In this document: positions 35,492 through 47,284 of the stretch, piece after piece
Layout: each line of letters opens with the position of its first letter
How positions within the stretch are numbered: position 1 is the stretch's first letter
Assembly (NCBI GenBank): GCA_963920635.1
Contig: OY987307.1
Location: 21,467,735 to 21,531,734, forward strand
Direction of reading: 5' to 3'
Source of the DNA: Pseudeuparius sepicola
Taxonomy: Eukaryota; Arthropoda; Insecta; Coleoptera; Anthribidae
DNA: 64,000 nucleotides
Position numbers and translations under genes: made by a program
Notes under the pieces: generated by a model
Told to the model about the DNA's origin: nothing
The model's input: only the letters and a program-made list of their open reading frames with translations
Databases searched by the model: none

Positions 35492-35779
35492 GCTAAAAGT
35501 ATATTAAAATAATATAATAATATATTATTTATTAATATAAAGATTCGAAAAACGTTAGACGCATGCAATAGATAATCGATGTATGCACTTAAGTCAATAA
35601 CAATAATTGTATTACACTGCAAATGTTTTCTCAACGACAGCTATCCCTCTATACTCCTTACTATTATCTATTGCATGCGCCTCGCGTTGTTCGAATCTTT
35701 GTGGGGCTAAAAAAATATTTTATACTTTTTCGTCAGTTTTTTTATACATATTATTATATTATTTAATTATACTTTTAGT
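35492..35779. mobile_element. Small foldback element, ~290 bp
   Basis: CTAAAAGTATATTAAAATAA at the left recurs inverted at the right (TTATACTTTTAG). The inner block with AAAGATTCGAA and CGCATGCAATAGATAAT (35540-35577) recurs inverted at 35662-35703. The arms are interrupted by short unmatched segments. It is non-coding. Confidence 0.75.
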
Positions 35780-35850
35780 CCTTTTAAAAACGTGGTACCT
35801 ATATTAAAAAGTATATTTGAATTTTATTATTTTATTTTTCAATGTGTGGG

Positions 35851-36984
35851 GATAGAACCAAAGTCTAGAGAATACTATAAGTCGGCGCACTCGGCCTTGT
35901 GTAAACAAACGTTTCCCCCCTGCCGTCTCCCGCTCCCTCGGCCCGCCGTCATCGGAGTACGGCAATCGATATCTGATTTGATAAGAAAATAAGCTTGTAG
36001 ACCGGGAGATAGTGACAGATTTTTGGACGTGATTTTACTCAGTATGCCTTGCAAAGGGCTTTATGTGGCACATATTCTCACAATAATAAGGTATGAATCA
36101 GAGAGTCATCCTGGGTTCTTCATGTGAAAAACTGGGTTTTCAATTATTCGAAAAATATGCATTTTGATATGATTTTATACAGGCTGCCATGTGTTTTATA
36201 ATGAAGTTCAAATAGAAAATTCCTCGGAAAACCATAGGCATACCGTTAGGGTGGGTCCAAAGGGCTATTATTGCCACGTGATCTTGTATTTTAATAATTA
36301 ATTTTTCCACATTTCTAAACAGGTTGCCAATGAGAAGTATGCAAGTTCTTGTTATGAAACTGCTGAAGAAAAGATGGCATACCGTTTGCGCATATCCAAG
36401 TACACTTAACATCGAATAAATCGTTTAAATTATTAAATAACATTCAATTTAAACAGTACTTGGACAAGCGTAAAAGGTATGCCATCCTTTTTTCAGCATT
36501 TTCATAACAAGCACTTGCATACTTCTCCTTGGCAGCCTGTTCAGAAACGTGGAAAAACTAATTATTAAAATACAAGTTCACGTGAAAATAATAGCCCTTT
36601 GAACCCACGCTAACGGTATGCCTATGGTTTTCCGAGGATTTTTATATTTTGAACTTCATTATAAAACACATGGCAGCCTGACTAAAATCATATCAAAACG
36701 CATATTTTTCGAATAATTGAAAACTCAGTTTTTCATATGAAGAACCCAGGATTACTCTCTGGTTCATACCTTATTATTGTGAGAATATGTGCCACATAAT
36801 GCCCCTTGCAAGGCATACTGAGTAAAATCACGTCCAAAAATCTGTCACTATCTCCCGGTCTATTACACAGTGTAGCTGAGAGCGGTTCGAGGCTGATTTA
36901 CGACCAGTCGCAAAAAATTGTTGTTTTCTCCGAGAGAACAAAGAAGTGAGCTGACTTATACTATTCTCTAGACTTTGATAGAAC
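35851..36984. mobile_element. hAT-like non-autonomous element with perfect 8-bp target duplication
   Basis: GATAGAAC at 35851-35858 is repeated exactly at 36977-36984, flanking a 1.1-kb element (35859-36976). The inverted termini read AAAGTCTAGAGAATA and complement, and continue through ACTATAAGTC. An 8-bp duplication with short TIRs is the hAT-superfamily signature. The outer parts are GC-rich (35885-35955) and the centre is occupied by a foldback. No transposase ORF is present. Confidence 0.8.
35998..36862. mobile_element. Long foldback nested in the hAT-like element
   Basis: The entire 865 bp is an inverted repeat centred near 36430 with arms of about 430 bp and only scattered mismatches. 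The ends are TAGACCGGGAGATAGTGACA and complement. It may be a separate insertion or the body of the hAT-like element itself. Transcription would give a long double-stranded hairpin. Confidence 0.85.
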
Positions 36985-37066
36985 TCTAAAACCATCTACT
37001 GGGCTTATGTATCGGCCAGGCCAAAGATCTCGTGAAATCGGTAGATACGGGACAATAATAAGTATA

Positions 37067-37482
37067 TTAAGTGTAATGAATATCACGGGTTCAAAGCCAA
37101 AGACTTTATTTAATTACTTTTAAAATAAGCCATGCTTTTTATTACATTTTTTTCCAAAAATGAAGAACAATATGTGTAACTAGTTTTTATCACAACTTTT
37201 TAATATCTTGAAACATTATACCTACATAATTTTTATATTTATAATGTTTATAGGCCTTTTAAAAAAAGCATTATGACGAGAGAAAATTAGAAATGTTTTT
37301 CTAATAATTTTTAACTTAAAAAATAGGTAATTTTTATAATTTAATTTTTTTAATATTCATATTATTACAAATAACTTTTTAGTCCTAAAGAAGTTCCAAA
37401 ATAGGAACGAAAGCTTGGCTTATTTTAAAAGAAGTTATATAAAGTCTTTGTATTTGAACCCGTGATATTCATTACACTTAAC
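37067..37482. mobile_element. Foldback element, ~416 bp
   Basis: TTAAGTGTAATGAATATCAC at the left pairs with the complement at 37463-37482, and pairing continues through GGGTTCAAA and AAAGACTTTAT to AAAATAAGCCA. The middle is AT-rich. It is non-coding. Confidence 0.8.
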
Positions 37483-37485
37483 ACC

Positions 37486-37713
37486 GTAGCGCACCCAGAA
37501 AATATTATTGGGGGGGGGGGGCAACTTAAAAAGTTTGACGTATTGCATACAAAATATTTTATGATTAAAAGAAATTTCCAGGCCAGGTCTCGGATTGGGA
37601 AAATAATTGCCTAGAGTCGCACAGACATCTACAATACCACCCTCGACAATTTTTTAAAATATGAGATGTCTGGGGGGGCGAGGCCCCCTGCCCATCCCCT
37701 GAGTGCGCCACTG
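37486..37713. mobile_element. Short MITE with GTAGCGCACCCAG-type ends
   Basis: The left end GTAGCGCACCCAG and right end CTGAGTGCGCCACTG are inverted, each followed inwards by a G or C run. The CAGTGGCGCACTCAGGGG-type terminus resembles hAT-like ends seen elsewhere in the window (52758). It is ~228 bp with no coding capacity. Confidence 0.6.
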
Positions 37714-38493
37714 AAACATATCTACAAGCCGTGATTTCTAAAAAATATCTCTAATAATAAGTATATTTTTCAACAATTATACCATAATGTTACACATTAT
37801 TATATGACGATTTTCCAGTTTATATTCGCAATCAATGTTAATTATTCTGCGTTTAGGACATTTTTTTGATAACACAGTGGCTCCCCTTTTGGTACTAACG
37901 TTAACACAATCCAACTAGTTTTACCATGGACTGCGATAATAATAATAAATCTTACATATGGGCCTAAATTCAAATTTCCCCGTTTTTAAAAAAATATGCT
38001 GAGAATATACGCTCATACATTGTGAACTCTTAAAATACTTTATTTTCAGCTATCATTCAGCTAAATTAGTAATAACTAAAAAGCATTCTATTTTCATTTT
38101 TGTCTCCTCCTGAAAACTTGTTAAAACGCAGATAGGCCCATACGTGATAATAGTCGGAGAGCGGGCGTCAAAATAGTACAAGAATTTTCAGAAGGTTAAT
38201 ATTTTCAAATTAAGTTGTATTTTAGTCATACAGAGCCACTATAGAGTCAGCAGCGGTCGGGACACCTGGCGCTGGGACGCTCGGAAAGGTGTAAAATTAA
38301 TTATCATCCCTAAACTGCTTTCCGAAAGCTCAAATTTTGTATGTAATTACTGAATGTATTATAGAGCACGAATCCAACAGTCAGATAGCAAAATGAAGGG
38401 ACGCATGGCGTCAGCACTATAGTAATATACATGTCAAAAAGTGAAGTTTTAAAGCTTCGTGTTGTAAAAACAACACAGAGCTTTAAATATAGG
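37714..38493. other. AT-rich spacer
   Basis: No gene or repeat structure is recognised. Confidence 0.35.
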
Positions 38494-39667
38494 TATACAG
38501 TGTCCTCCAAAAAGTTCGCACCATAGGGGGGAAATTTTTAATTAACGTTTTATTTTCAAATTTAATTTTGCGGTTACCTTTTGCTTTAAAAAAGATGAAA
38601 AATGACCCACTCAAACGTGGTCATGTGAGTTTCGTTATCTGTCAAAAATGACATTTAAAAAAATATATCGCCAAAAATGGGTTTATTTGTTAAAATATCA
38701 AAAAGTTTTACTTGAAAAAGTTGTTTCCTTTTCAAGTTTACGTAAGTGTACCAAATTTGAAAGCTCTACTAAAATATTTAGTTATTTGACAATTTTAAAT
38801 ATTTATGAAATTTCTGAAAATTTTAAAAACTCGAAACTTCGTAAAAACTATTTTATATCACTAGCTTTATCATTCTATTAATTTTTTATTACTAATTACC
38901 GATAAGAATAGGTATTTTTCAAAAGAAAATGATATTTACGCTTTAAAATTCTGTTGTTTGGTCCAAAGTTGATGTACCGTCTAACATTTGGGGTATAAAT
39001 TTAGTTACATTACGTTTCCCAGTTCTAATTTGATGCCAAAATAATAATAAATTAAAATAGAATCAAACTATTTTACGTATCTAAGCAAAATTCTTGACTT
39101 TTATGGAACAAATAATTATTACCTTTAAGTTTAATTTCACATTAATCAATATTGATGAGTAGGCCATGGAGAGAATAGAAGCTATTGCTTTTATTTTACA
39201 GTTTGATAACTGTCAAATAAGAACAACTGTCAAGTAAAAACAATTGCTTCTATTCTCTCCATGGCCTACTCATCAATATCGATTGTGACATTAAACTTAA
39301 AGGTAATACTTATTTGTTCCATCATAAAAGTCAAGAATTTTGCTTAGATACGTAAAATAGTTTGGTCATATTTTAATTTATTATTATGTTGTCACCAATT
39401 TAAAACTGGGAAACGTAATGTAACTAAATTTATACCCCAAATGCTAGACGGTACATCAACTTTGCAACAAACATAACAGAATTTTAAAGCGTAAATATCA
39501 TTTTCTTTTGAAAAATACCTATTCTTAGAAAGTCACATGACCACGTTTGAGTGGGTCAGTTTTCATCTTTTTTAAAGCAAAAGGTAACCCGAAAATTAAA
39601 TTTCAAAATAAAACGTTAATTAAAAATTTCCCCCCTATGGTGCGAACTTTTTGGAGGACACTGTATA
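38494..39667. mobile_element. Foldback element, ~1.17 kb, with an extra block in the left arm
   Basis: The ends are TATACAGTGTCCTCCAAAAA and complement, with flanking TA. Arms pair over more than 450 bp around a centre near 39208. The left arm carries ~255 additional bases (about 38640-38895) that the right arm lacks, and that block also occurs in the diverged relative at 51067-52200. It is therefore ancestral, and the right arm was deleted. The 77-codon ORF in the block is not recognisable. Confidence 0.85.
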
Positions 39668-40897
39668 TCGTTGGAACCGGGATGAAGCGTAGATTCAAAA
39701 AAAGCCAATAATATTGGTCTATAAGGAGGACGATATGAGTGTTTCCCATTGTTTACATCGTGTAATTTCAGTCAAAAAAAAATCGGGCGCCGCTGCGAAG
39801 GATATCACAAAAACGGTCCTATTTACATCCGCCGTGGCATTTTGTTCAGCTCGGCGGAGAAATACGGCCCTCCTTAAGGGGGGCGGAATATAATTTTCGT
39901 CGCTGGTTGTCGGAAAATGGCCGGCCTTATCGTTACACTAAATAAAATGCCGTTACACTAAATTGAATTGGCCCTCGTTTTTTTGTCCTCGTTACACTTT
40001 TAAAGTTTGAACGTTGAATTCTGCGCTGCTGCCGGCGAATTTACTGCCTGCGGTGGTTTGTCCGCAAAACAGGAAATAAATTGACCCTAGAAAAACGAAA
40101 TGACAACATAGACAATATAGTAAGTATAAGTGCCAGTAAAAATTTGGGGACACCCTTTAAATAGTGTCCTTTTAAAGGGCCACCTTATATCTCATATCTA
40201 ACTTTTACAAAAACTCGTTTTTCTGAATAGAGATGTATAGACATTTTTTCGGGATAGGCCCATAACATTGAGTTTATTGTTTTTTAGCTCACTACAACGC
40301 GGCGCAGGCGAAATTTTTTAGAAATTTTAAGAGTAAAAATTAGTTTAAAAGAAACCTCATGCGATGTATTCTTTCCTCTATTTTTCCCCTGGTAAGGGGG
40401 GTATTTTTGAACACTTACTGTGATCCTATCTTTTATGTAAAAAAAAAAGAACATTAGCCTTTAATTTCTTGTTTCATTAAGCTTTGTATTGGACAGTTTT
40501 TTTTTTATTGTTAATAGCAATTGGCGGGCTATACTCTGTTTTATAATAAAATATAAAGATATCGGCTTAGTTTTTGTTTTACATGAAAAAGTTATAAAGA
40601 TTTTTTGTGCAGAATTAAATTATGTTATCTGTGAAATAATATACAGGTAGTTTCATTAAAAATAAGTATATTTTTTGAACGACATGTTCAATTCTTTTTC
40701 TGTTTTCACCATCGTAATCAGCGCAAAAAATATAATTATTTACCATGTCAATCTATGGTCTATCTTCAATAATAAAAAAATTACCAATAGCGCCGGCTCG
40801 ATTTGGAACAACCTGTATACTTCTCTCTGAATAATATTATTTTACTGAAGTCAAAGTCAAGTCAAGTGAACACTCTTTTAATAATAATCATAGAATT
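39668..40897. other. Spacer with GC-rich island at ~39780-40080
   Basis: It is an island of mixed CpG-rich sequence in otherwise AT-rich DNA. No gene is recognised; the rest has no clear repeat structure. Confidence 0.35.
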
Positions 40898-41948
40898 TTG
40901 TTGAAACCGTCCGCAAAAAATCCCGCTACACTAAGTTTCAATCTTTAATCTTGGAACGAAAATAAATTGAAACAGATAAATTGTAATGTGTTAAAATTCT
41001 TAGAACTCGATACTAAGTTGAGGTAAAGGTATTTTAATTAATATATTAATTTTTATAAAAAATGTATGCAAAATATTTGGGGTATCGTGCGGAAATTTCA
41101 ACAATGGTTCTGAAAGTCTATGTACAGCTTTGTCTATAATCAATTCTCAAAAAGTAGGAAGTAGGCGAGAAATTAAGGAATCAGTATTTATTTTAGGAAA
41201 CTGTGTTGCTGAATGTTCAGTGGAATTCAGTAAATTATAATTGCCAGTTATTCAAAGAGAACTTATTATGCATAACTAGATAGAACACGGGTACAATATC
41301 AGACAGCTGGATAGATTTATTTTCCGAAAGGTCAGAGAAGAAAGTTGTTGAAGTTATTTTTTGAGCTAACGTTCAAAGTTTAGTCTTCTAATGTTGGGCA
41401 TTTATGAATTGTTTTCAAAATAATTGAAATTGAACTAACCTCTGATAAAGCGCCAGAGGTTATTTAACAGTTACGGTGGCAGAAAACCAAATTAAAAATG
41501 CATTTGTTTGTACCACAAAGAAATTTCGCACAATATTAAGAACATTGCGTTTGTAGCAAAGGTATAGGGAGCGCGAGGTGTCCCAGTTACAAAAGTAGAA
41601 CCCAATACACAGCCTAAACTCTTTATATATTGATTAAAAAACACCTGTATTGTTTGGTTTAAAAGACACGATGTGTTCAAGGCTGCATACACTTTTTTTT
41701 ATTAAAAATCCTTAATTTTCAAGGTTAAAGTTTTAAAAATATATTAATTTTGCTTCTTTTGTTATCGTTATTATCATAGACAAAGGTATACATAGAGACT
41801 GTCAGAGTTGAAATTTCCGCACGCCAACTTAGTACCAAGTTCTAAGAATTGTAAGGCATTACAAATTATTTGTTTTAATTCCTTTTCGCTCCAAAATTAT
41901 AGTTTGAAAGTTGGTGTAGCAGGATTTTTTGCGTACGGTTTCAACCTG
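40898..41948. mobile_element. Penelope-like fragment flanked by long inverted repeats
   Basis: The segment 40898-41120 recurs inverted at about 41800-41948, with matching words such as TTGAAACCGT, AATTCTTAGAACT and GTGCGGAAATTTCAAC. Between them is a Penelope-like coding fragment. Penelope-like elements are known for terminal repeats that can be direct or inverted, which fits this arrangement. Insertions make the arms unequal. Confidence 0.5.
41138..41279 (+). pseudogene. Penelope-like element C-terminal fragment
   Basis: A frame from about 41155 reads RREIKESVFILGN, then CVAECSVEFSK, a stop, then LPVIQREL and a terminal stop at 41279. The same C-terminal text appears, more decayed, downstream of GIY-YIG sequences on the minus strand at 57430-57918 and 44265-44810, which links it to a Penelope-like protein. 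Reverse transcriptase and the GIY-YIG core are absent here. Confidence 0.55.
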
Positions 41949-42795
41949 GACCAACACTATATTAAAGACCTGTGCATAGCACTGTTTCAAGCGATCACCA
42001 CTGGCGCCACACGACAAAACAAATGTACACGGTGGTTTAATGTTAAAAGACCATTGTTGTAGAACTTTTTATAAAATAACAACATGCAAATGTGTCTGTT
42101 AGAACGAATTTAATATCTAAAATGAAATAAAATCTCCTTCCCTCTAATTTGAGAAGTTCACATGGCATATTTCCATACATTTTCTTAAGAAAAGCGAGTC
42201 TAAAAAGCAACCAAATTTGGTACCTTTTGGTTTAAAATGAAGTCCATGGCTAGTTGTAATGTAAGTAAGCATAAAACGCATTAGATTTTTCAGTTTCTTC
42301 TTTATATGGAGGACTATTGGTTCGCTTTGGAGCTATAAACAAAATTTCCTATTTTCATTTTTGCATACGTTAGAAAATACTCTTCCAAAATAATATCTAG
42401 AATTTTCGCTTCTTCAGCTGGTTGATCAGATCATCTCATAATTCCAAAATAGTGTTTATTCTTCTGCAATTCACCTAATGGTCTTTCATGTTATCACAAA
42501 CAAATCTACCTATAAAAGCTATCTACCTATAAAAACTGCGAAATACTGGACGCAAAGACAATTCGTTACCGTAAAAAGAAGGCAAATCGTAATAAAGCTG
42601 GATATTTAAAATTTTGGACATTTTAAACGTCATTAACTGACATACCAATAACCACAGAATTCCCCCTATAACTTATAATAAGTCTCCATTTTTTTCATCG
42701 AGTGGCGCCACCCCAGTCCGTAAACAAAACAATGAAATATGACGTTATCCTCGGGTCTTTAGTATATAGTGTCGGTCCAGTTTCAACAATGCTTC
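41905..42795. repeat. Dispersed ~0.87-kb repeat, copy A
   Basis: From GACCTGTGCATAGCACTG through AATGAAATATGACGT and AGTGTCGGTCCAG this matches 59870-60745 in the same orientation with ~75-80% identity by eye. It directly abuts the right inverted arm around the Penelope-like fragment, so it may be that element's terminal region. No frame is conserved between copies. Confidence 0.7.
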
Positions 42796-43445
42796 TAGAC
42801 TATCTATGGGTCCTTTAATCTATGTTATTATTATAAACTTGATTAAATAATGAATTTAAATTTCAAAATGCGGTAAAATCAAACCCATTTAAAGAGATTC
42901 CCCGATTTTGTTTGCTAGAACACCAGGTTCTGTTTTAACAATAACAATGAGTCGGCGCTTCCCAAAAACCCTCCATTAAGCACCGCATATCATTGCTGGT
43001 AAAATAACAGATCCTCCATCATTATCGTGTCCATCCAAAAACCCCCAAATCATCCCCAAACAACCCCCAGAATGCGAATCAATCCCCCATTAGGGTCTCC
43101 TCAACAATGCACCCCTGTTTCCAGCCGAGCCTCCCTCTGCTCTCTGCAAAACTCTAAAATATACAAATTGCACTTAGCAGTCGTTTTATTCGGCAAATGG
43201 ACGCTCCCCGGGCTGCCTGCTTGCGAGGCGGGGAGGGAAAAAAGGCAAGAATTCCGATGGAGAACTGGGAGGGGGGCGAAAATAAATGAAAATGGCTAAT
43301 TTACATGGACCCCGGTACCCCGCCGCCCCCGCTCTCTGGATCGGATACAAAAAGAGGAGTAAAACTCGAGGGTCTGTATACGAGGGCGACCCCAACGCAT
43401 TTTACTGATTCTGGCAATATTTCAACTTAATAAAGGTTTTTTTAA
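42796..43445. other. Spacer with GC-rich island at ~43080-43400
   Basis: It is a C-rich then G-rich island with composition-driven ORFs and no recognised gene. Confidence 0.4.
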
Positions 43446-43872
43446 TCTGCGACACTTCAACAGGTGATAGAAAACCAAAAAATAACCGCACTTTCTTCTA
43501 TAAACTATATCATTTTAAGGCCTTATAAAAAAGTTACAGGGTGTTAAAGTTGCAAGAAATATGTGGAATTTATTGAATATTTTACAAACTGGTTGAGATA
43601 TTTAAGTCATATTTGGTACACGTTATAACGGCGTGGGTTAGCATAAAACCTGTGTGTGATATTAACAGGTTTTATGCTAACCTATGCCGTTATAACGTGT
43701 ACCAAATATGATTTAAATATCTCAACTAGTTTGGTAAACATTGAATAAAGTCCACATATTTCTTAAAATTTTAACACCCTGTAACTTTTTAATAAGGCCT
43801 TAAACTGATATAGTTTATAAAAGAAAGTGGGGTTATTTTTTGGTTTTCTGTCACCTGTTGAAGTGTCGCAGA
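43446..43872. mobile_element. Foldback element, ~430 bp palindrome
   Basis: TCTGCGACACTTCAACAGGT pairs with its complement at 43853-43872, and pairing continues to a centre near 43660 through GGCCTTATAAAAAAGTTAC and ACGTTATAACGGC. An inner CAGGGTGTTAA suggests an older, shorter MITE inside the palindrome. Just outside the right end is CTGAATCATCCTGTATAT, the terminus of the 15542 family. A partial copy lies at 49328-49400. Confidence 0.85.
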
Positions 43873-44264
43873 ATGAAACTGAATCATCCTGTATATTTGG
43901 CACGAAGCTGTTGATCAGAAGAGTAACCATTGCTAACCTAATGAATGGTTTATTTTGGCTGGAAATTGGAAATCCATTACAAACACTAAAACTTCTCTTC
44001 GATTATGGGATAGATGGAGTCTTCGTCCACTCTATTGCAAACTATATTTGAACTGGGGATAGAGCTGTTTATCTAGAATAAAGTTGGGTGGATCATCGCT
44101 TGTTGGAAGGGATCAGACTGAGTTTCCATCTATGTGTAGACTTTCAGGAATGATAATATTAATATCAGTGTGAATGTGACTATACCACAATATGTGTATA
44201 GGTACCACACGGCAACTATTCCAACTATTCCAACATTAAAACAAAGGAACTTTGAAGGTTAACT
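43873..44264. other. AT-rich spacer
   Basis: Nothing is recognised. The 74-codon ORF overlapping its left part has no domain. Confidence 0.3.
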
Positions 44265-44810
44265 CAAAAAATAACTCTAACAACTTTGTTTTCGAAGCTT
44301 TCCTTCTTCCTCAAAGATAATGTCAAGTCAAAGCGAAATGACAGAATAATAATTGTCAATTATCTAAACCAACTTCTCTTTGAATAACTGGTAATAATAT
44401 TTTACTGAATTCCCCTGAAGATTCAGCAAACAGTTGTCCGTATTTCCTAGACTAAATGCAGATTTCTTAATTTTTCCCCTATTTCCTACTTCTTATTTGA
44501 GAATTGGTTGAGACCTATCCCACAAAATTCTATGATTATCACAAATTTTTTACCTTGAAACTAGATTCAGCCCGATATAAATTTTATGTTCTTTCAAACG
44601 AACGTTAAATGGCCTGAAAGTCTCCCCAATATAGAACTTTCCATATTCACAAGGAATTTTATAAATGAACTTTGTTACTAAATGGTTTCGTTTAAGGCTC
44701 AATGTACAGCACGTATGTGGTGATTCAACATTTTGACCCAGAAAATGCCTTTTTTCTATCTGTAGCGAGCAACACGCATAATTTTAAACTTTTGGTCAAT
44801 ACAAATTTTA
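44265..44810 (-). pseudogene. Penelope-like element fragment with GIY-YIG endonuclease core
   Basis: On the minus strand at 44668-44585 a frame reads YKIPCEYGKFYIGETFRP then NVRLKEHK. This is the GIY-YIG nuclease core of Penelope-like retroelements (YKI...C ... YIG ... R ... EH). The downstream part matches the other fragments at 57430-57918 and 41138-41279. Upstream, a short HHIRAVH-like stretch with stops probably belongs to the linker before the nuclease. Multiple stops and shifts make it inactive. Confidence 0.75.
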
Positions 44811-44889
44811 ATCTAAGTAATTGCTCACATTTTGAGACAAAAATTAATTAAAAATATTTATCACAGTGACCGTTATTAGGCTTTTTGCA

Positions 44890-45060
44890 TAAATGGTAAT
44901 AAGCTAGAACTCGGATTACAATATCAGACAAGTGGTTAGGTTATTGTTCTGTTGTCATGATTTTTTGGAGGTGACTTTCAAATATTCGTTCTCTTAATGT
45001 TTCCTGACAATTTCAAAAAGTTGTCTTTTATTCAGTTTGGTTCCGGTTTCTGTAAATAAA
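44890..45060 (+). repeat. Penelope-like 3'-flank fragment, opposite orientation
   Basis: TACAATATCAGACAAGTGG followed by TTATTGTTCTGTTGTCATGA matches the region just after the Penelope-like stop codon at 41290-41320 and, inverted, 57545-57600. It lies opposite to the neighbouring fragment at 44265-44810, so the pair forms an inverted arrangement. Confidence 0.5.
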
Positions 45061-46549
45061 CAAGCATTTTTTGTTTCATTTTGGATATTAATTCGTCGTA
45101 ACAGGTACATTTACAGTTTTTTTCTAAAATATTTTTCAACAATGGTATTTTTAACAGCGCTATGTCTTTTATACAGGACGAGTCAGTTTTTTATAGCAGG
45201 ATAAAAAAATATTTTAAAACATACATCACAACATCATAAACTCTTCGTTTTATTATTTCTTGAACCTCCCAAATTAGATTTTTTTAGAAATTTAAGCACA
45301 AATAGTTTAACATTGAAAATTATAAAACTACATCACCATGATCTATTTCCTAATCTTTTTTCCTTAGACAAGGAAAGAGAGAGGACACCGCGCTTGCCTA
45401 CCCTGCTGTGTATAGATTTTGTTACGTCGTTTTGAACGGCGGCCATTTTATACGTGGCAGACAAAGCGAGTACGTTATAAGTTAATTTCGTGAATTTGTG
45501 AATTAAAAAATAACAGTCATTAAGTTTGGTGGCAAAAGCAGAAGTGAAAAGCAAGAGTCCGGGATTTCGATTCACAGGCAAATATTTAAGAAGCTACCTT
45601 TGAAAGAAGCCCTACAACTTTGTATTTTCTCAATATAACTTCTTCAAATTTCTTCCTCCTTTTAGTATCATAAAGTGCACTGTTTTGTTTGTAAATAGGT
45701 CCAATATATTTATTTCTTAATTGATTATGATAGTTTCATAAAATGTGGGCTGGTTTCCATGGGCGTGCATTATTTAATTTATTTTGATTGATTCGAAATC
45801 GCCACAAACAAATATATTTCAGCACTTGACGCTATCTTTACATTTGGGAAATTTTCTTCAAATAAATACCAATATTTCAAATTACATGTAAGTGAAAATT
45901 AACAACCTTTTAGTTTTTAACATTTTTGTGATATTGGCTAAGAACGCGTTTCATGCTACGCCACTGGCTTGTCGTGCGATGTGGCAGTCGGTAACACGCG
46001 AGCGCTGTTAGGTATCCTCTCTCTTTATATACAGTTCATGTTGTGACATCGTATAGATTTCTTGAGTTTTTTTAAAGAAAAAAATCAGATAGCGATCTTC
46101 CCGAACATTCGGTGATTTCACAGGACCGTATCAACGTCAGCGAAGCTATAACATTTCCCCGGATAATCACTTTCCTTTATCCGCCGTCCCGAACCGCCGT
46201 CGCCCTGTAGACGAAGGAGCTCGTTAGAAAATACTGTCGATGTTGCTCTTCTTTTGCTGTCGCCCCCTCCGTTTTTATGCCCCATCCCAGATAAAGGACG
46301 GGGGTCTTAAATAAAAGTCGAGTTGATGCTGATAACGCCTTTAATTCGCGAAGTTGAGAGATAAATTACGCTTTCTTTATAAATACCAGCGCGGAGGGGT
46401 TTCGCCGCCGTATATACAAGGTGGTCGTCGCCTGGTGCTATATAAGGTATGGTGTGTTATTTGTTCTTTGCCGGAGCTGAGATGTACGAGACTAGTGTTG
46501 CTAGACCTGTGTTGATAGACCTGGTGTTGCTAGACCTGTAAAGAAATGA
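45061..46549. other. Spacer with CpG-containing patches
   Basis: A patch at about 45364-45580 and a GC-rich island at 46080-46440 stand out. The words AAAGAGAGAGGACAC near 45371 and TATCCTCTCTCTTTATAT near 46013 are roughly inverted and could be ends of a ~660-bp element, but pairing is short. No gene is recognised. Confidence 0.3.
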
Positions 46550-46760
46550 ACAGGATTAATGATATGTTTTTCTTGAAATCGACCGTAAAGTGTCCCAAAA
46601 TCGTCATTAAAAGCACAGAAATCGTACAATAATGGGCTACATTATTGTACGATTTTTTCAATAAGTAGGCCTTGGCGAGATGTAAACATCAAACGTCAGA
46701 CGCGGAAACACAATACTACAATAATGGGCTACTTCAGTGCCGATTTCTACATCTACATTT
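46550..46760. mobile_element. Foldback unit containing the 65-bp shared block
   Basis: AAATCGTACAATAATG and CATTATTGTACGATTT form a perfect 16-bp stem around GGCTA at 46618-46654. Outer sequence resembles the flanks of the 20445-20575 copy, once direct and once inverted (the segment at 46715-46755). It is non-coding. Confidence 0.65.
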
Positions 46761-47284
46761 TAGCCATCAGCGATGTTGTTCTATTGCGCTCTCGCCTCTA
46801 ATCGAACCAAGGTCGATCTAAGGCAGAAAAACATGCAGTCCCAATAGGCACGGCCCCATGGTTTCAATAATGCAGACCTTTACATTCCAAATTATGTTTT
46901 CTTCTTGGAGCACAAATATAGGCAATGGAATTATAATCTTTGAAACATTCCTTTTGGAAACATCCAGATACTCTAGAACCCGAACCATTCTGCAGACAAT
47001 TTTGAAAAATGGCTTGCTTTATGCCTACCGACATTAAGAAACTAATTGCCACCTTTTAAAATTAACGTGCAGAGATAACTTTTGACAATCTTTTGAATGC
47101 TGTAATTTATTACACTTTTTATGCTGCAGGGGCCCCTTCCTTATAGAAGATCGCCGGCTGCGGGGGTATAAGAAGACGCTTTTAATATCGCTGGGTTGAG
47201 AATTATGAGAGAAATAACGACACCATCTTAATAACAGAGAATTGTAGAGACAAACATAAATATATCAACAGTAGAGGAAAGTCG
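46761..47284. other. Spacer, nothing recognised
   Basis: It has mixed composition, a short minus-strand ORF without a domain, and no repeat found. Confidence 0.3.

Noticed and set aside
43827..44051. 74-codon ORF after a foldback element
   Set aside because: It starts inside the palindrome arm and has no recognisable domain.
45364..46033. Element with AAAGAGAGAGGA-type inverted ends
   Set aside because: Only about 12 bp pair, in low-complexity sequence; no target duplication was found, so it is mentioned only within the spacer entry.
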